From positions 738,665-802,664 of the forward strand of contig JACEVL010000098.1 in assembly GCA_020284085.1 (NCBI GenBank): a DNA stretch of 64,000 bases, read 5' to 3'. Positions 48,294-60,894 of this stretch are shown in pieces; the first letter of the stretch is position 1; each line of letters opens with the position of its first letter. A program made the translations under genes and the position numbers. The notes under the pieces are model-generated. The model was not told where the DNA came from. It was given only the letters and a program-made list of their open reading frames with translations, and searched no databases. This DNA is from Aporrectodea caliginosa. Lineage: Eukaryota; Annelida; Clitellata; Crassiclitellata; Lumbricidae.

Positions 48294-48530
48294 GGGGCCC
48301 CGTGGCGCATTGGATAACACGCTGGCATGGAGATCGAGAGGTACCGAGTTCGAGCCCCGTAGGGCGGATATGCTTTGAAGGCTGCTATTAGCGCCGTTGT
48401 ATTGCAGGCTGTCTGTTCTGTTAGTAGTTAAGATTTAAATTGCATAACATGTAAATGTACAGCGCAGTGCGTTTGTCAGGCGCTTATTAAAGAAAAGATA
48501 TTATATTATATTATTATTATTAATATATTA
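48294..48530 (+). mobile_element. SINE C (tRNA-Arg-like), diverged copy
   Basis: The head GGCCCCGTGGCGCATTGGAT with B box GAGTTCGAGCC is close to tRNA-Arg. The body and CAGCGCAGTGCGTTTGTCAG end in (TTATA/TTA)n. It lacks 9-11 bp near the middle compared with the 37-39 kb copies. Confidence 0.85.
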
Positions 48531-50479
48531 CATATAATTTATATATAATTATATACATATATATCTACGTACATACATATACAGTATAATATTTATGTAA
48601 GTTTGTATACAAGCATGGAGCAAGGTTAAAATTTATGGCGCTATAGCGTGCCAGGCATATGCTCGGGTTCTATTGCCGCAATTCGTGACGGGCAATAACC
48701 GGAAGTTGGAGGGAACGAGCTCCTGAATTATAATGACGCACATCCGCTCGCCATTTTCCGCCTCGAGAGCCCCAATGACCATAAGGTATCATCCGTATGT
48801 ACCATTCATATGGTAAGTTTAATTGTTTAGTTTTATCGAGTCGAGTCAGTTCCGGTGGTTTCTCAGCACTCGCTGACATCAAAAGCTTCGTAGAATCATC
48901 AGCCATTTTGTTTATATTGACTACGCCAGGATGAGTCCATTCACGCCTCGTTGCGAAGGGGGCCTGGACGAGTCCACTTACGGCTGGTTGCGAGGGGAGT
49001 AAGGTCAGTGAGGGCAGGACCTGGTTATAATAAAATTAAGGCCAATAAAAATTCAAGAATTTCACGGAAGACGTGATTTCAATGATTTCCAGCTTTTGGC
49101 GTGAATACCGTGAATTTCACCAAATGCCGAGAATTGCAATGATTTTGGGGAAATTTTGTGAAGCTAATGCAAAACGACGTTCCTAACTGATATGTTTTGC
49201 AGAACCTTAGCGTGACATTTACACAGCGGGAGCGCTTAGCCTTAGTTGCATTGTGATCCATGTTATTGATAATGAGTAGTCTATCTTAGTAATTGCAGAC
49301 GTGATTTGATGATGGACGTTGACAATGACATTTTTGCGGCATTATGCATAGCGACAGCGTCGTGCCTTTGTTATTTGCGCTATTGTTTGGCCGGATCCTA
49401 GTAAACAAAAGCGTGATGTATACGGTTTCGCATATGAACCGTGGAGCGCAACACTGTACTCTATCGCAATGGAAACCAATGATGACATTGATATAGGCTT
49501 AATTTCGGAGGGTACGAATTTACCATTGGTAACGGTTGGTATTCGTAGCCCACTTTTTGAACGGTGGTACCGAACCCATTCACTGTCATACCCTGAGTAA
49601 AATTTTTCCATCACTATTCAAGCGGATAGGTCTATACTTCCAATTGTATTTCTCCAAATATTGCTGTTTCTCTCTGTATATCTGTATGTACCTCTTTATC
49701 TGTCTATCTCTTCGTATATTAGACAGACAGACAGACAGACAGACAAACGGACAGACAGATGGATAAGACAAACAGATAACACATACCAAGTTGTAAGAGT
49801 AGTTATCCATCCATGGAGTACTCAAAATAGTAATAATGTTGAATAATAAAAAAATTAAGTAACGAGGAAGTTGATGACGATGATAGTAAAGAGGATGATG
49901 ATGATGACGACGACGACGATGATGATGATGATTGACGACGACGATCTTGATGATGATGATGAATATAATAAAATATCAGAATATAAAATTGGAACCCCTC
50001 TTTCTAGGCCAAAGGTTGCTGCACCTCTTTTCAAATTCCTCCATTAATCAAGTGCAATATTTGTCGCAAAGACGACCAGAGTTTCACGGCCTGCTTACGA
50101 TGACAACGCCCTGGAGTCCAATACAGTCCTGGAGTGAGAGGGAACACGAGTCCGGGACTCCGTCGTAAATTTAATGACCGCTGTTGACCCGTTTCTGGAC
50201 ATCCTCGGGGAAGTATTTCATTGCGTCGCTTTTGTCGCCCTTCCGAAGACTCCCATGTCCTACGAAGACGTGCCTTCCGACGAAATCGAATTAGGAATCG
50301 ACAACAAAACGAGTTTACTCTGAGAAGGTTTACCCGTCTGTTGACCGCTCTCGGCGTTCCCATGGAGACCGGGAATAAATCGCATCGTCACGACATTGTG
50401 AGGTTGGTAAGTGCTGAGGTCGAAGAACGGTGACGTAATTGGATTGCGTGTCTGACGTCACTTTAAGTATAATGCGATA
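48531..50479. other. Intergenic, no supported gene
   Basis: It contains ACAG repeats at 49718-49765 and GAT/GAC triplets at 49857-49965. A GC-richer stretch at about 50085-50435 has a 70-codon open frame that begins only at TTG and has no recognisable domain. I do not call it a gene. Confidence 0.4.
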
Positions 50480-50905
<426 letters not shown>

Positions 50906-51716
50906 CTCCCTCGCCCTATATCTCTCAGGCACTATTTCCAGAGATCTACATGTTGTCCAGCCCAATCCAATCCAATCCAATCCCTTGTAATCTAATCTCT
51001 CCAGGCCACAAATCATAAATTGATCAGCGCTTCTAAGTAGCAACGAATAAAAGGCTGCGAGCTAAAATAGACTGCCGCTCTAAAGGTCTAAAATGCGTCC
51101 ACATAATTTCATTAGTTCTCCTTTCGTCTGCAATCAATCATCCCTCGCAGTCTATTGCGCTGTCGATCCGTTCCCATGGAGACCGATGACAAATGACATC
51201 ATAATATAACGACGTCATGACGACCTAATAATTATGGAGACGTCGTCGCGTTTTGATATAATGATGCAACAATTTGAGGGTATCCATAATCTTATATTAT
51301 AAGGCGAAGTCTGTTTACGTTTTCCTTCTGTTTGTATGTTTGTATGTTTGTTTGTCCGCATCTAAAGGCTCCGAAACGGAACGCTTTAACGATTTAAAAA
51401 ATTTTACGCAACATTATTACGCCACGGCATGATCAACGCGACTATTTTCGGCTCGCAATTTTATTTAAACGCCGATATATGGACATTTTAAATTATTTCC
51501 AACTGTTTCAACGAGGCTATCTTATAATAGTATGGCCATTTGTTCACGTCACGCGGCTAAATATGCATGACGTCAACGCTCTGATTACGTCACCGCTCTG
51601 ATTCGCAACCAATAATACGCCTATTATAAGGTTGAGATAACCCGTGTAGTACACGGGAAAAGCAACTATGTTCACCTCTAAATATCGTTTCCATTCAGAT
51701 ATATGGACATTTTTAA

Positions 51717-52625
51717 CCCTCGGGCTACCCAGGGGGGTTGCCACCCCCTAGGACCTTTTAGGTAGCTGTAGGGGGGTTCATTTACACACGTTTTGAGGTA
51801 AAATGTGAGATGATATCTCACACCGTTCAAAAGTTATACCCAATATACCCGAGGCACCAGGGGGTGGATACCACCCCCTAGATTTTCGACTATATCTTAT
51901 CCGTCATTTAATATTAAGAGACACAAATTTTACCATTCTATAGAGGGAATGTGGGGCTACATTTCTATGGTCACTGAGTTGACCTGAGACAACCGGAAGT
52001 GCTCAAAATAAATAATAATACGCGTAATATGCGTGAAAATGGCTGAATGGAAGCACTCCCCCTTAGTTTTTTGTAGCGTATTCTTTTGTCTTCCTGGAAG
52101 AGAAACAAAGATACCATTCTTTAGAGGAATGAAGGGCTTCATTTGCATACCTACATCTTTGTCTTTTGAATACCGGAAGTGATCAAAATAAATAATAATA
52201 CGCGTAATCTGTGTGAAAATGGCTGAATACAGCATTACAACGCAAACCGATATATATGTATGGATATATATGTATGGATGTACATTTATACTATATAAAC
52301 ATGTGTAGGGATGATTTTGTGTATCTTTTATACATAGATTAGTTTCAAAACACACATAATCTTATATTTGTTTATCCAAAAGTACAAAATGTACGCAATA
52401 ATATACAATATTGCTAATTAATGGGTTCTGTTGTTAAAAGTGATGTAATTTCGAGGTGCATTCACATAATGTACAACTAAATACACCATTCTGTGCACAA
52501 ATGAATGCTGAATCCAATGCTATATTACAAGTTATGATATGTAAACCAAACACGAAATCCAGGGGGGGTGGTAACCACCCCCCCCTTGGTAGTCAGTGTT
52601 ACAAAAAAGCTTGGTAGCCCTAGGG
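51717..52625. mobile_element. Complete piggyBac-like MITE
   Basis: Terminal inverted repeats CCCTCGGGCTACC and GGTAGCCCTAGGG are bounded by TTAA on both sides (51713-51716, 52626-52629). Inside, a block of about 115-150 bp (with CCGGAAGTG, CAAAATAAATAATAATACGC and GTGAAAATGGCTGAAT) occurs twice (about 51933-52046 and 52105-52231). No transposase. Confidence 0.88.
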
Positions 52626-52659
52626 TTAAATATTTGAAGCCCATCAGCAAATATAGTAA

Positions 52660-52680
52660 GTAAGTAGCCTTTATTTGCAG
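52660..52680. repeat. (TAAG)n tail-like sequence
   Basis: AGTAAGTAAGTAGCCTTTATTTG resembles the reversed retroelement 3' end at 30219. It is short. Confidence 0.35.
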
Positions 52681-52759
52681 CTGTTAAAAGTTACGCCTGG
52701 GCAAAACCCGGGCGAACGCCGGGTAAAAAATGCTAGTTGTACATAATTAGAATTACATC

Positions 52760-52762
52760 ATA

Positions 52763-52803
<41 letters not shown>

Positions 52804-52945
52804 ACTACTACTACTACTACAACAAGTAATAAACATGATGGTCATGTTGATGATGCTAATAATAATAATAATAATGTTAATGATAATGATAATGACGATG
52901 ATAATTATGATGACGATGTTGATGATGATGATGATAACGATAATG
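52760..52945. repeat. CTA/CTG and GAT/AAT triplet repeats
   Basis: Triplet tracts just downstream of the Helitron 3' end. Confidence 0.9.
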
Positions 52946-53004
52946 ACAATTTTAAAGTAATACTGCAATCCCACAATGCGTTAATGTTTAGCGGTTACTA
53001 AGAG

Positions 53005-53390
<386 letters not shown>

Positions 53391-53879
53391 GAGACAGACA
53401 GGCAGAGAGACAGAGAGAAGCGGGGATGCTTCCTGTACAAAGAAATCCCGACTGAGCCACAAAACACCCTCCCAACAACCCGCACATTGAATGGAATGAG
53501 AAACCTGACCGATGGGGGAACCGCCTCAGCTTCTAAGACAGCTGAACGGACGGACGGACGGACGGACGGACTGACGGACGGACGGACGGACGGGCGGACT
53601 GAGGCAAATTCCCCGGTCTCTCTCTCGTTGACAGCAGGGCTCATCGGGTGCAGTACATCGACTCAACAGAATCCAATTACATTGGGTTATCGCCTGACTC
53701 ATTTACAAGCAGTCTGACAAGTGTCAAGAAAGGTTATACTGTCGTCATCGGATTTACCGTCGTCGAATACGTGCATCGGTCAAATGATCCTTTATCTGTC
53801 AGCGACACACCTCTGAGGAATGAAGATTGTGGTCGTGTGTAACATCCGGGCGGTTCACTACTTCAATTGGCTACATATA

Positions 53880-54020
53880 CCTTCAATTCAATTCAATTCT
53901 TTTATTGAAGCCATTAAAGTGAAACAAAGGTAACATGATTATTTTCCATTGTTAGCATCACAACACAGTAGCAGCAAGATTATTTTTCATCACTTAGTCT
54001 AGCCACAAATTTAAAGGGAA
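53880..54020 (-). mobile_element. Retroelement 3' end, antisense
   Basis: (AATTC)n followed by TTTTATTGAAGCCATTAAAG reads, on the minus strand, as a LINE 3' end with (TTGAA)n tail. No ORF remains. Confidence 0.45.
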
Positions 54021-54133
54021 CCCGAACCTTAACTAATCTTACCTTATGTAACCTTGGTCTGAATTACCTCGCTTTAAATTACCTCGCTTACCTTGACTGC
54101 TACCTTTACTGACCATATTCCTTATCTTAATTT

Positions 54134-54628
54134 TAGGGCTGGTAGTGATTAAATAATTTTAATCGATTAATCTCCAAACTTTAATCGAGATTAATCGATT
54201 AAATTCGATTAATTTGGTCCATATTACAAAAGGCGGGAGAAACTGTTTAGAGTTTCAGACTGTATACACTGCAAAAATCCTTCAATCATTCGACATGCTA
54301 AAGTTCAAATTGTCAAACCGAGAAATGTAGTCAATAGTGACTACCTTATAATTATCTACAAAAATTAATATCTTCTATAATTTCGCCATCTTCGACTTTT
54401 CCATTAGCATTTAGGCCTACCTTAAATGCAAAATGATTAATTTTCCACTCAAATGTTTCACATTACTACTGTTCGCCATATTTGTTATTCCGATAAGAGG
54501 TCGGTTGACGTCATAAAATACATGTAAGTAAGAAAATTAATCGAAAATTAATCGAACAAGTCGAAATTAATCGATTAAAATTTTTAACGATTAATCGATT
54601 AATTAATCGATTAAAACCCGCAGCCCTA
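54134..54628. mobile_element. hAT-like MITE rich in ATTAATCGATTAAT
   Basis: The ends TAGGGCTG and CAGCCCTA are inverted. The 8 bp CTTAATTT is duplicated at 54126-54133 and 54629-54636. The subterminal regions carry many TAATCGATTA palindromes. No coding capacity. Confidence 0.85.
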
Positions 54629-54682
54629 CTTAATTTACATTGAACTTATATTTGACTAACGTTACCATACCTAATTTTATAC

Positions 54683-54760
54683 CGTGCTGGAATGCCAATC
54701 CTCTCGATTCAGGGTTCAAATCCCGTCGGGACAGAAATTTGTTTCGAGATAGGCTCTGCG
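54683..54760 (+). mobile_element. SINE D (tRNA-like head) fragment
   Basis: GTGCTGGAATGCCAATCCTC through the B box GGGTTCAAATCCCGTCGGGA and ACAGAAATTT, matching the minus-strand copy at 56965-57048. Confidence 0.6.
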
Positions 54761-55719
54761 TGTCTGCGGGTGCTCGCCTGTGGTGAAAATGTTCGCCTAT
54801 TGATTAAGTCTTTGTTCTTCATGACTTTATGTGAGATAACGCAGGCAGTGCTATTGTCATGCACTAACGGGCGCCACTGTAAATGTCCAGATATATTACC
54901 AAACGCGACCTATCTGTCCCCTTTCCTTACCCCGTCTCATTTTCCTCGGGTCGCCACGTTTTATTCGAAACCCTCCCAAAGCGTTTTACCCATATAACGA
55001 CATTGTTTTTTATTACTTTTCCAGTGATTTTCATGCTTTCCATGTTATTTCTCCGAATTTCTTGATCAATTTTTATGGTATCAGCGATTTTTACGATGTT
55101 TTTGCTAGTCACCAGCTCTGCCCGAACCAGACCGGGGTCAATTGAATGTCGCGCCCTCAATCAGAAGGGTATGCGAGGGTACACGAACCGACAGCACCCC
55201 CCCCCCCCCCACGTGGGGTGGCTCTCGCGGAGGAAATACGCAATTTGAAGAAATGGAACGTGTAATGGAACCCGGTATTCCCTGCGTGCCACCCTACCAA
55301 ACACTTCACTCATCCGCTCATTCCATCTCTCCATTTTCCACCCGCGCCACCTAGGGGTGATTTATCGCCGTATTTTTCCGGCGGCGTGACTCGTCCGTCG
55401 GTCGCCTGAAGCGCCACAATTCATCATCCGCGGGGCTCGACGTATCCCTGACCCCCAATTGACCCTAAAATGCCCCGGAAAAAGAACGACGCTTCCTCCT
55501 AATTGGCACGTGACCGGAAACGCAACAGCGATCGAATCGAACGGTTGGTGAGAGTGGTCGATAGAGGGCGAGGGTGGCGAAGACGGTCGTCGTGGCTGAG
55601 TGGTTTGTGCGAGAGGAGATCTCGTCAGGTTGTGGCTTCGATTTGAGGATTGATCGCTTCTGGTGGATGAATTTGTTCCCAGGGTTGTTTTGTTATAGGG
55701 AAAGACAGTTAATCAATGG
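54761..55719. other. Intergenic, no gene seen
   Basis: Mixed sequence, GC-richer from 55380. A C-only run of about 15 bases lies at 55196-55211. Confidence 0.4.
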
Positions 55720-56005
55720 ACCGAATGAACGAATGAATAAATGACTGAAAGAATAAATGACTGAAAGAATAAATGACTGAATGTATAAATGACTGAATGT
55801 ATAAATGACTGAAAGAATAAATGACTGAATGTATAAATGACTGAATGATTGAATAAATGACTGAAAGAATAAATGACTGAATGAATAAATGACTGAATGT
55901 ATAAATGACTGAAAGAATAAATGACTGAATGTATAAATGACTGAATGATTGAATAAATGACTGAATGAATGAGTGAATGAGTGAAAACTGAACGAATGAA
56001 TGGAT
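55720..56005. repeat. Minisatellite of 12/16-bp units
   Basis: Alternating AAATGACTGAAAGAAT and AAATGACTGAATGTAT units with a few insertions. A 100+ codon minus-strand frame across it is an artefact. Confidence 0.88.
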
Positions 56006-56139
56006 GACTGACTGAATGAGACTTGTTCATCGATTTCATCTCTGGCTCAAATGCAACTTCAGCACCCACTCCCCCCCACACACACACACACACACATTCA
56101 CACACATTATATATACGCTGTCTCCATCTCCTCGCTCTC

Positions 56140-56280
56140 CAATTCTAGCTGGTAACCTTCCTCCTCCTTTGCTGTTCTCAAAACCTATTCCTTCTCTCGT
56201 GGCCTTGCGCACTGGGAGCGCCTCTGAACGGTTCACCCTACTAGAGGCGCTTTATAAATATCTGAATACAATACAATACA
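56140..56280 (+). mobile_element. LINE/SINE 3' tail with (AATAC)n
   Basis: GGGAGCGCCTCTGAACGG, GAGGCGCTTTATAAATATC and (AATAC)n: the shared CR1/L2-type 3' end. Confidence 0.6.
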
Positions 56281-56719
56281 GACTCGCTGTCGTGAATTGT
56301 GAGTAGAAAACACGTTGGAATCAGCGAACATGGAGCCCGGATTTACTTCCCTGGAGGCGCAACAGAAGCTGAAGAAGGATTAAACGAGATTAAATATATC
56401 GGGCAGGACATTCGTCAGAAGAAATAATCCGCTGTGCGTACAAACAACCGCTAAGTCGAGCGGCTGAGTCCGACGGCTGGACCGATAGACTTCGGTCCTA
56501 CAATTCTACTACAAAAGCGGATTAGCGGGACCACCCAAGTGGCGGATAGGCAAGGCCACCCACGTCGAGACGGCTTAGTTTTAGCAGGAGGACGTGAACG
56601 GATTTGACAAAGCTGGCGACAAGTTACTTGTTTTGATTAGAGATGTGTTATTAACAGGCAGCAGTGGAGCAATAATAATAAAGATGCCGTCAACACGATT
56701 GTCATCTTCATTATTCATT

Positions 56720-57048
56720 AGCTGTGGAAGGGAACAACAGAGCTTTATCAACAGAATACCTGTCGCTTGAAGATAAGAAAAGACCAGTCCCGTAAGCTAG
56801 CTCATGGGTATGAAGTGTTAGCGACTTCATTTTCTTAGTCACGGCATATGAAGGCGGTTGGACAGTCCTCTCCCTCGCCGTCTCATCTTCCCACCGATAG
56901 TGTACGGTCAGTGTACTCATTATAGCTGATTTGGCTAAGGGGTGCAGGTGGAGCAGAAATCTTTGATCCAAATTTCTGCCCTGGCGGGGATTTGAACCCT
57001 GGCCTCTCGATTGACAGTCCAGCACGCTAACCACTACACCATCGAGAA
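56720..57048 (-). mobile_element. SINE D with tRNA-like head
   Basis: Minus strand starts TTCTCGATGGTGTAGTGGTT (A box), has a 7-base loop with GTC in the anticodon position, then the B box GGGTTCAAATCC. The body extends to about 56720. The anticodon stem has a mismatch and there is no proper acceptor pairing, so it is a tRNA-derived repeat rather than a tRNA gene. Confidence 0.65.
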
Positions 57049-58454
57049 CCTCGCTTGGATGTCTGCTAATTCGGTAGAACGTTGGAAGGAATGCGCCTTA
57101 CAGACTAAAACACAGAAGCTTTAAATGGAAACTTACACCTCAATTTAAAACTGATTATTCAAATTGAAACTGAATCTCCTAACAAAAACACCTTTTAAAT
57201 TGAAATCTGCCACTCAAACTGAAATATTAAAAATATGAAGTTGCGCACGAAAAAAGAAACAGTGTCCGAAAATTGAAACGAAAACGAAGATTAAAAACTA
57301 AATCCTGTAGAAGCTGGAAAAGAGATGGAAACTCGTCACAGAAACCTTATAATCAGGCAACATTAATACGGGAAACGAATGCCCGTTGTTTAGCAATATA
57401 ATTAGACACCTTAAAAGGTGCTAAACGATGGTTATATAAGCGTAAGATACAGTAAGTCTATTGGATAGAACGCTCTCTTTACACACCTCTAAAACGTTGG
57501 AAACCACTGATATATAAAGATGTGACACGATGGACTGTTTAGTATTGTCATACGCAGTTTCAATATTTTAGGAAAACTCAGATCTCCCTCGAAATAGGCA
57601 TAGTAAAACATAAACAGGTCTTATTTTATGGACTATATGGAAATTAGTCAAATAAACAATGAAGCACAGTAGTGCTACACGCCTGCTACAAAATTAAATT
57701 GCCAAAATTCAAAGTGAAGCAACAATATTACTAAAAACATTAAGAATATATAAAGTACAAGAATTCAAGGACTACAAAAAATGACCTCGTCCATATATAC
57801 AGAGATCATACAGTAGAACGTGTTATAATCTGCGGTTTATCGCCAACATAGATTGTTTTTATAAATGTACTCAAGAGCAGTGTTGACAAGTAAGTAGTTT
57901 TAATGGTGTGGAGTGCTTATTTTGTGTAAACGCTTTAAATAAAATGAAGCAATGTTTTAGAAATTGCTGAGAAAGTACGTTTTTTAACACGCACAAACTT
58001 CCAGGAAAAATACATAGATTTCAGAACAGAAATTATAGAAACATAGAGAAGAACGAAAAATATAGATCTTGATGAAAAAACATAGAAGTGTCAGCATTGC
58101 ACCTTTGTTAAAAAGCCCCCACTGTTCTAACTGTGATAGTTACAGTCAAAAGCATGGAGAAAGGAGGAGGGCGACGCTAATAATCTTTATTATGACCCAG
58201 TGTCGTTAAATAGCAACTAATTAACTATTACAAGAATTCAAGGACAACAAAAGAAAACGTTATCATTAAACACCTTTAATACCATGTCAAATGATGCTAT
58301 ATAAATATGGGGCACGGTGGCTGATCATTGAGTGAGCGCCACGCGTGATTCTGACATCATGTATACGAACGGTGAGAAGTAAGAACTGTTAAAAATAATT
58401 TATGTCGTCGTCAACGGCCTTTGTTGTCTTAAGCTGTCGTTAAACATTTGATCT
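57049..58454 (+). repeat. Intergenic with modules A, B and C
   Basis: No gene. Module B occurs at 57401-57443 and 57477-57519. An ordered A-B-C set is at 58156-58218, 58265-58311 and 58407-58445. Confidence 0.6.
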
Positions 58455-58590
58455 ATCCATCCATCCATCCGTCCGTCCGTCCGTCTGTCCGTCCGTCCGT
58501 CCGTCCGTCCGTCCGTCCGTCCGTCCGTCCGTCCATCCATCCATCCATCCATCCATCCATCCATCCATTTATCCATCCATCCATCCATTC
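58455..58590. repeat. (CCAT)/(CCGT)n microsatellite
   Basis: It follows directly on module C, as if it were that element's tail. Confidence 0.93.
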
Positions 58591-60407
58591 TTTAATACCA
58601 GATAAAATCTTTGATTGGAAGATGAAGACTGTAGGAAACAAGAAGGAAGAAAGAAGGCTAAAGAGCAAATATTAAAGGACATGTGCAGTAACAACCACGT
58701 AAAAAACATTCTACGGTAGAATAAATTTCTCAAGGTCATTTATTTCTGTGATATACTACCAAGACAGAGGAGGGGTGCAAACACAACTCCTCTGCCTGAG
58801 CAGAGGAAAAATCCCACCTCCAGTCACCCCAAGCAATAATAATGTTCTCTATTTGGGTAGCCGGCCGTCGGCACACCTGTCTTTGACCCCATAGCTCAGC
58901 ATATTGTCTTTGTACAGTGTTTTGAAATCACTCCAATCATCTTTGACATGGCGGTGCTGCTATATAAGCGTCGTAAATCAAAAAGTTATTTAAAAGACCG
59001 GGCTTCCCCACTGTCTGTACTCTGGTAGCGCACGTCCTAAGTTAGGAGAAAGGAGGGCGACGCTGTTCATCCTTATTATGACACAGTTTCGCTAAATAGC
59101 AACTAACTATTGGTTAATGGTTCTCATTAGACACCTTTAACACGTCGTCAACTGACGCTATATATAAATCTGGGTCAGACTGGACGATCAGTCGGTTTTA
59201 CAGTTGAAAACAAAATTAAAAACTCATCTGGTCACTTTCCACTATGAATTAGAATGTAACGAAACGCGCTCTCGTGCTAGACCTGTCTTGTTAAAACGCG
59301 CTATAAATTTTCATTTGTATTGTATTGTATGAGGAACAATAATTATCGGTGTACAGTGTTTAGTAGTGACGACACTCAACTTTGACATGGTGGTGTTGTC
59401 ACATAAACGTAATCAACCAAAAAGTTATAAAAAAAGACCGGATCTCCCCACTGTCCGTACTCTGGTAGCGCCAGTTCCAAGCCAGGAGAAAGAAGGATGG
59501 CGACGCTGTTCACCCGTGTTATGACAGTGTCCCTAAATAGCAACTAACTATTGGTTAAGTGTTCTCATTAGACATCTTTAACACGTTTCCAACTGACGCT
59601 ATATATAGATCTGGGACCGGATGGCCGATAAGTTTTGAATGGCAAATACCTAAGAATGGCAAATACGACATAATTATGTTGTCTGTGTACTGTACAGTAA
59701 CAGTGCTTTGTAGTAAGGAACTAACAAACAACTACTAAGGAACATTTACAGTAATAACCGCGTAAACAACATTCTAGATTTGTTTTGTAGTAACGACAAT
59801 CAACTTTGACATGGCGGTGTCGTTATATATAAACGTTATCGAATCAGAAAGTTATTTAATAGACCGCACCTCCCTACTCTCTGTACTCTGGTAGTGCCAG
59901 TCTAAAACCCAGAGAAAGGAGGAGGGCGACGTTAATCATATTTGTTACGAAACAGTGTCGTTAAACAGCAACTACAATTGTTTTTATTTTAAATATGAAA
60001 GGAGCTCAAATTTTATTCAACCGAAGATGTTGCGACAAATTCTCGTTATTTTAAGTTAAAAAAATAGTTATAGGTGTCTGACTGGAGAGACAATTGATCG
60101 TAAACTCAAGGTTTCTAATGCGCTTCTCTAAAGCTAAGCGTTGGGCACCATCTTATTCACGAGCGCTGCGTCGTATCACATTGGTTGTCCAATTTGTCCA
60201 CTGTTCGATGTCCAGTGGAGGTACGAGGCTGCAGTAATCGGTAATCAGTAGTCCTTTACAGAAAAGCTGCAGAAAAAATATTCCGGTCGCGGCATTTCTC
60301 TAGAGCAGGTCAATAGAACCCTGGTTAGGAAACCGTGCTTTAGACACCTTTATATCGTATATTTCCGACTCTATATATTATACTACCTCAACCCAAAAAA
60401 CAAGATC
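58591..60407 (+). repeat. Intergenic with three A/B module sets
   Basis: Module A at 59041-59103, 59485-59547 and 59912-59972. Module B at 59127-59174, 59567-59614 and 60341-60385. Each A is preceded by ACTCTGGTAGCGCCAGT-like sequence. A LINE/SINE tail (AACGCGCTATAAATTTTC then (GTATT)n) lies at about 59285-59332. No gene. Confidence 0.6.
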
Positions 60408-60415
60408 AGTGAAAA

Positions 60416-60802
60416 TTAGGCCTGGGCAACGATTAAAAATTGTAATCGAAATAAATTGCACGATTAAAATTTTTAATAACGCGATTAATTTTTAACGCAT
60501 GTCACAATAGATAACAAGTACAATTACTCTACCGACTCTGAGTAGTTATGTTGAATATGCGCTATATAAATGCTCGCAGTCAATAAACAAAACAAACATG
60601 CTTTTACTGTACTTGTTTTTACTTTTTAGTTTTTACTTTAAAGTTTGAAGTTTAAAGTGAGCAGTTTTATCAAGAATTGTTTTAGCGCATTTCTAGAAAT
60701 AAATGGGCCCAGTGACAATCGCGTTAACTGTGTTAAAAAATTTAATCGCGTTAATTAATTAACGCATAAATCGCGTTAATAACGCGTTTAATGCCCAGCC
60801 AT
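60416..60802. mobile_element. hAT-like MITE rich in GCGATTAA/TTAATCGCG
   Basis: The ends (T)TAGGCCTGGGCA and TGCCCAGCCAT are inverted with two mismatches. AGTGAAAA is duplicated at 60408-60415 and 60803-60810. The centre holds a LINE-type tail (GCGCTATATAAATGCTCG). No ORF. Confidence 0.8.
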
Positions 60803-60894
60803 AGTGAAAACACTTCCTCAATTTCAAGACTACAGAAAACAAGAAAAGATGACAATTTAAGACAATAACATAATTATCAGATATCCAAGCAAAT

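Larger units (their letters stand above)
51290..52736 (+). mobile_element. Non-autonomous Helitron-like element with a nested piggyBac-like MITE
   Basis: The 5' end is A|TCTTATATTATAAGGCGAAG. The 3' end is a short hairpin (ACCCGG...CCGGGT, 52706-52724) followed 8 bp later by CTAG|T. Host bases A and T flank it and there is no target duplication, as expected of rolling-circle elements. Without the 909-bp MITE inside, it is about 0.54 kb. It has no Rep/helicase ORF. A second hairpin (CCCGTGT...ACACGGG, near 51640-51657) resembles another Helitron 3' end. Confidence 0.75.

Noticed and set aside
50085..50435. Possible exon in a GC-richer stretch (70-codon frame)
   Set aside because: It starts only at TTG, has no recognisable domain or clear splice sites, and an overlapping 110-codon frame on the other strand is equally open.
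52753..52974. Hydrophobic 73-residue membrane peptide on the minus strand
   Set aside because: Its Ile/Ser runs come from triplet repeats (AAT, GAT, CTG).
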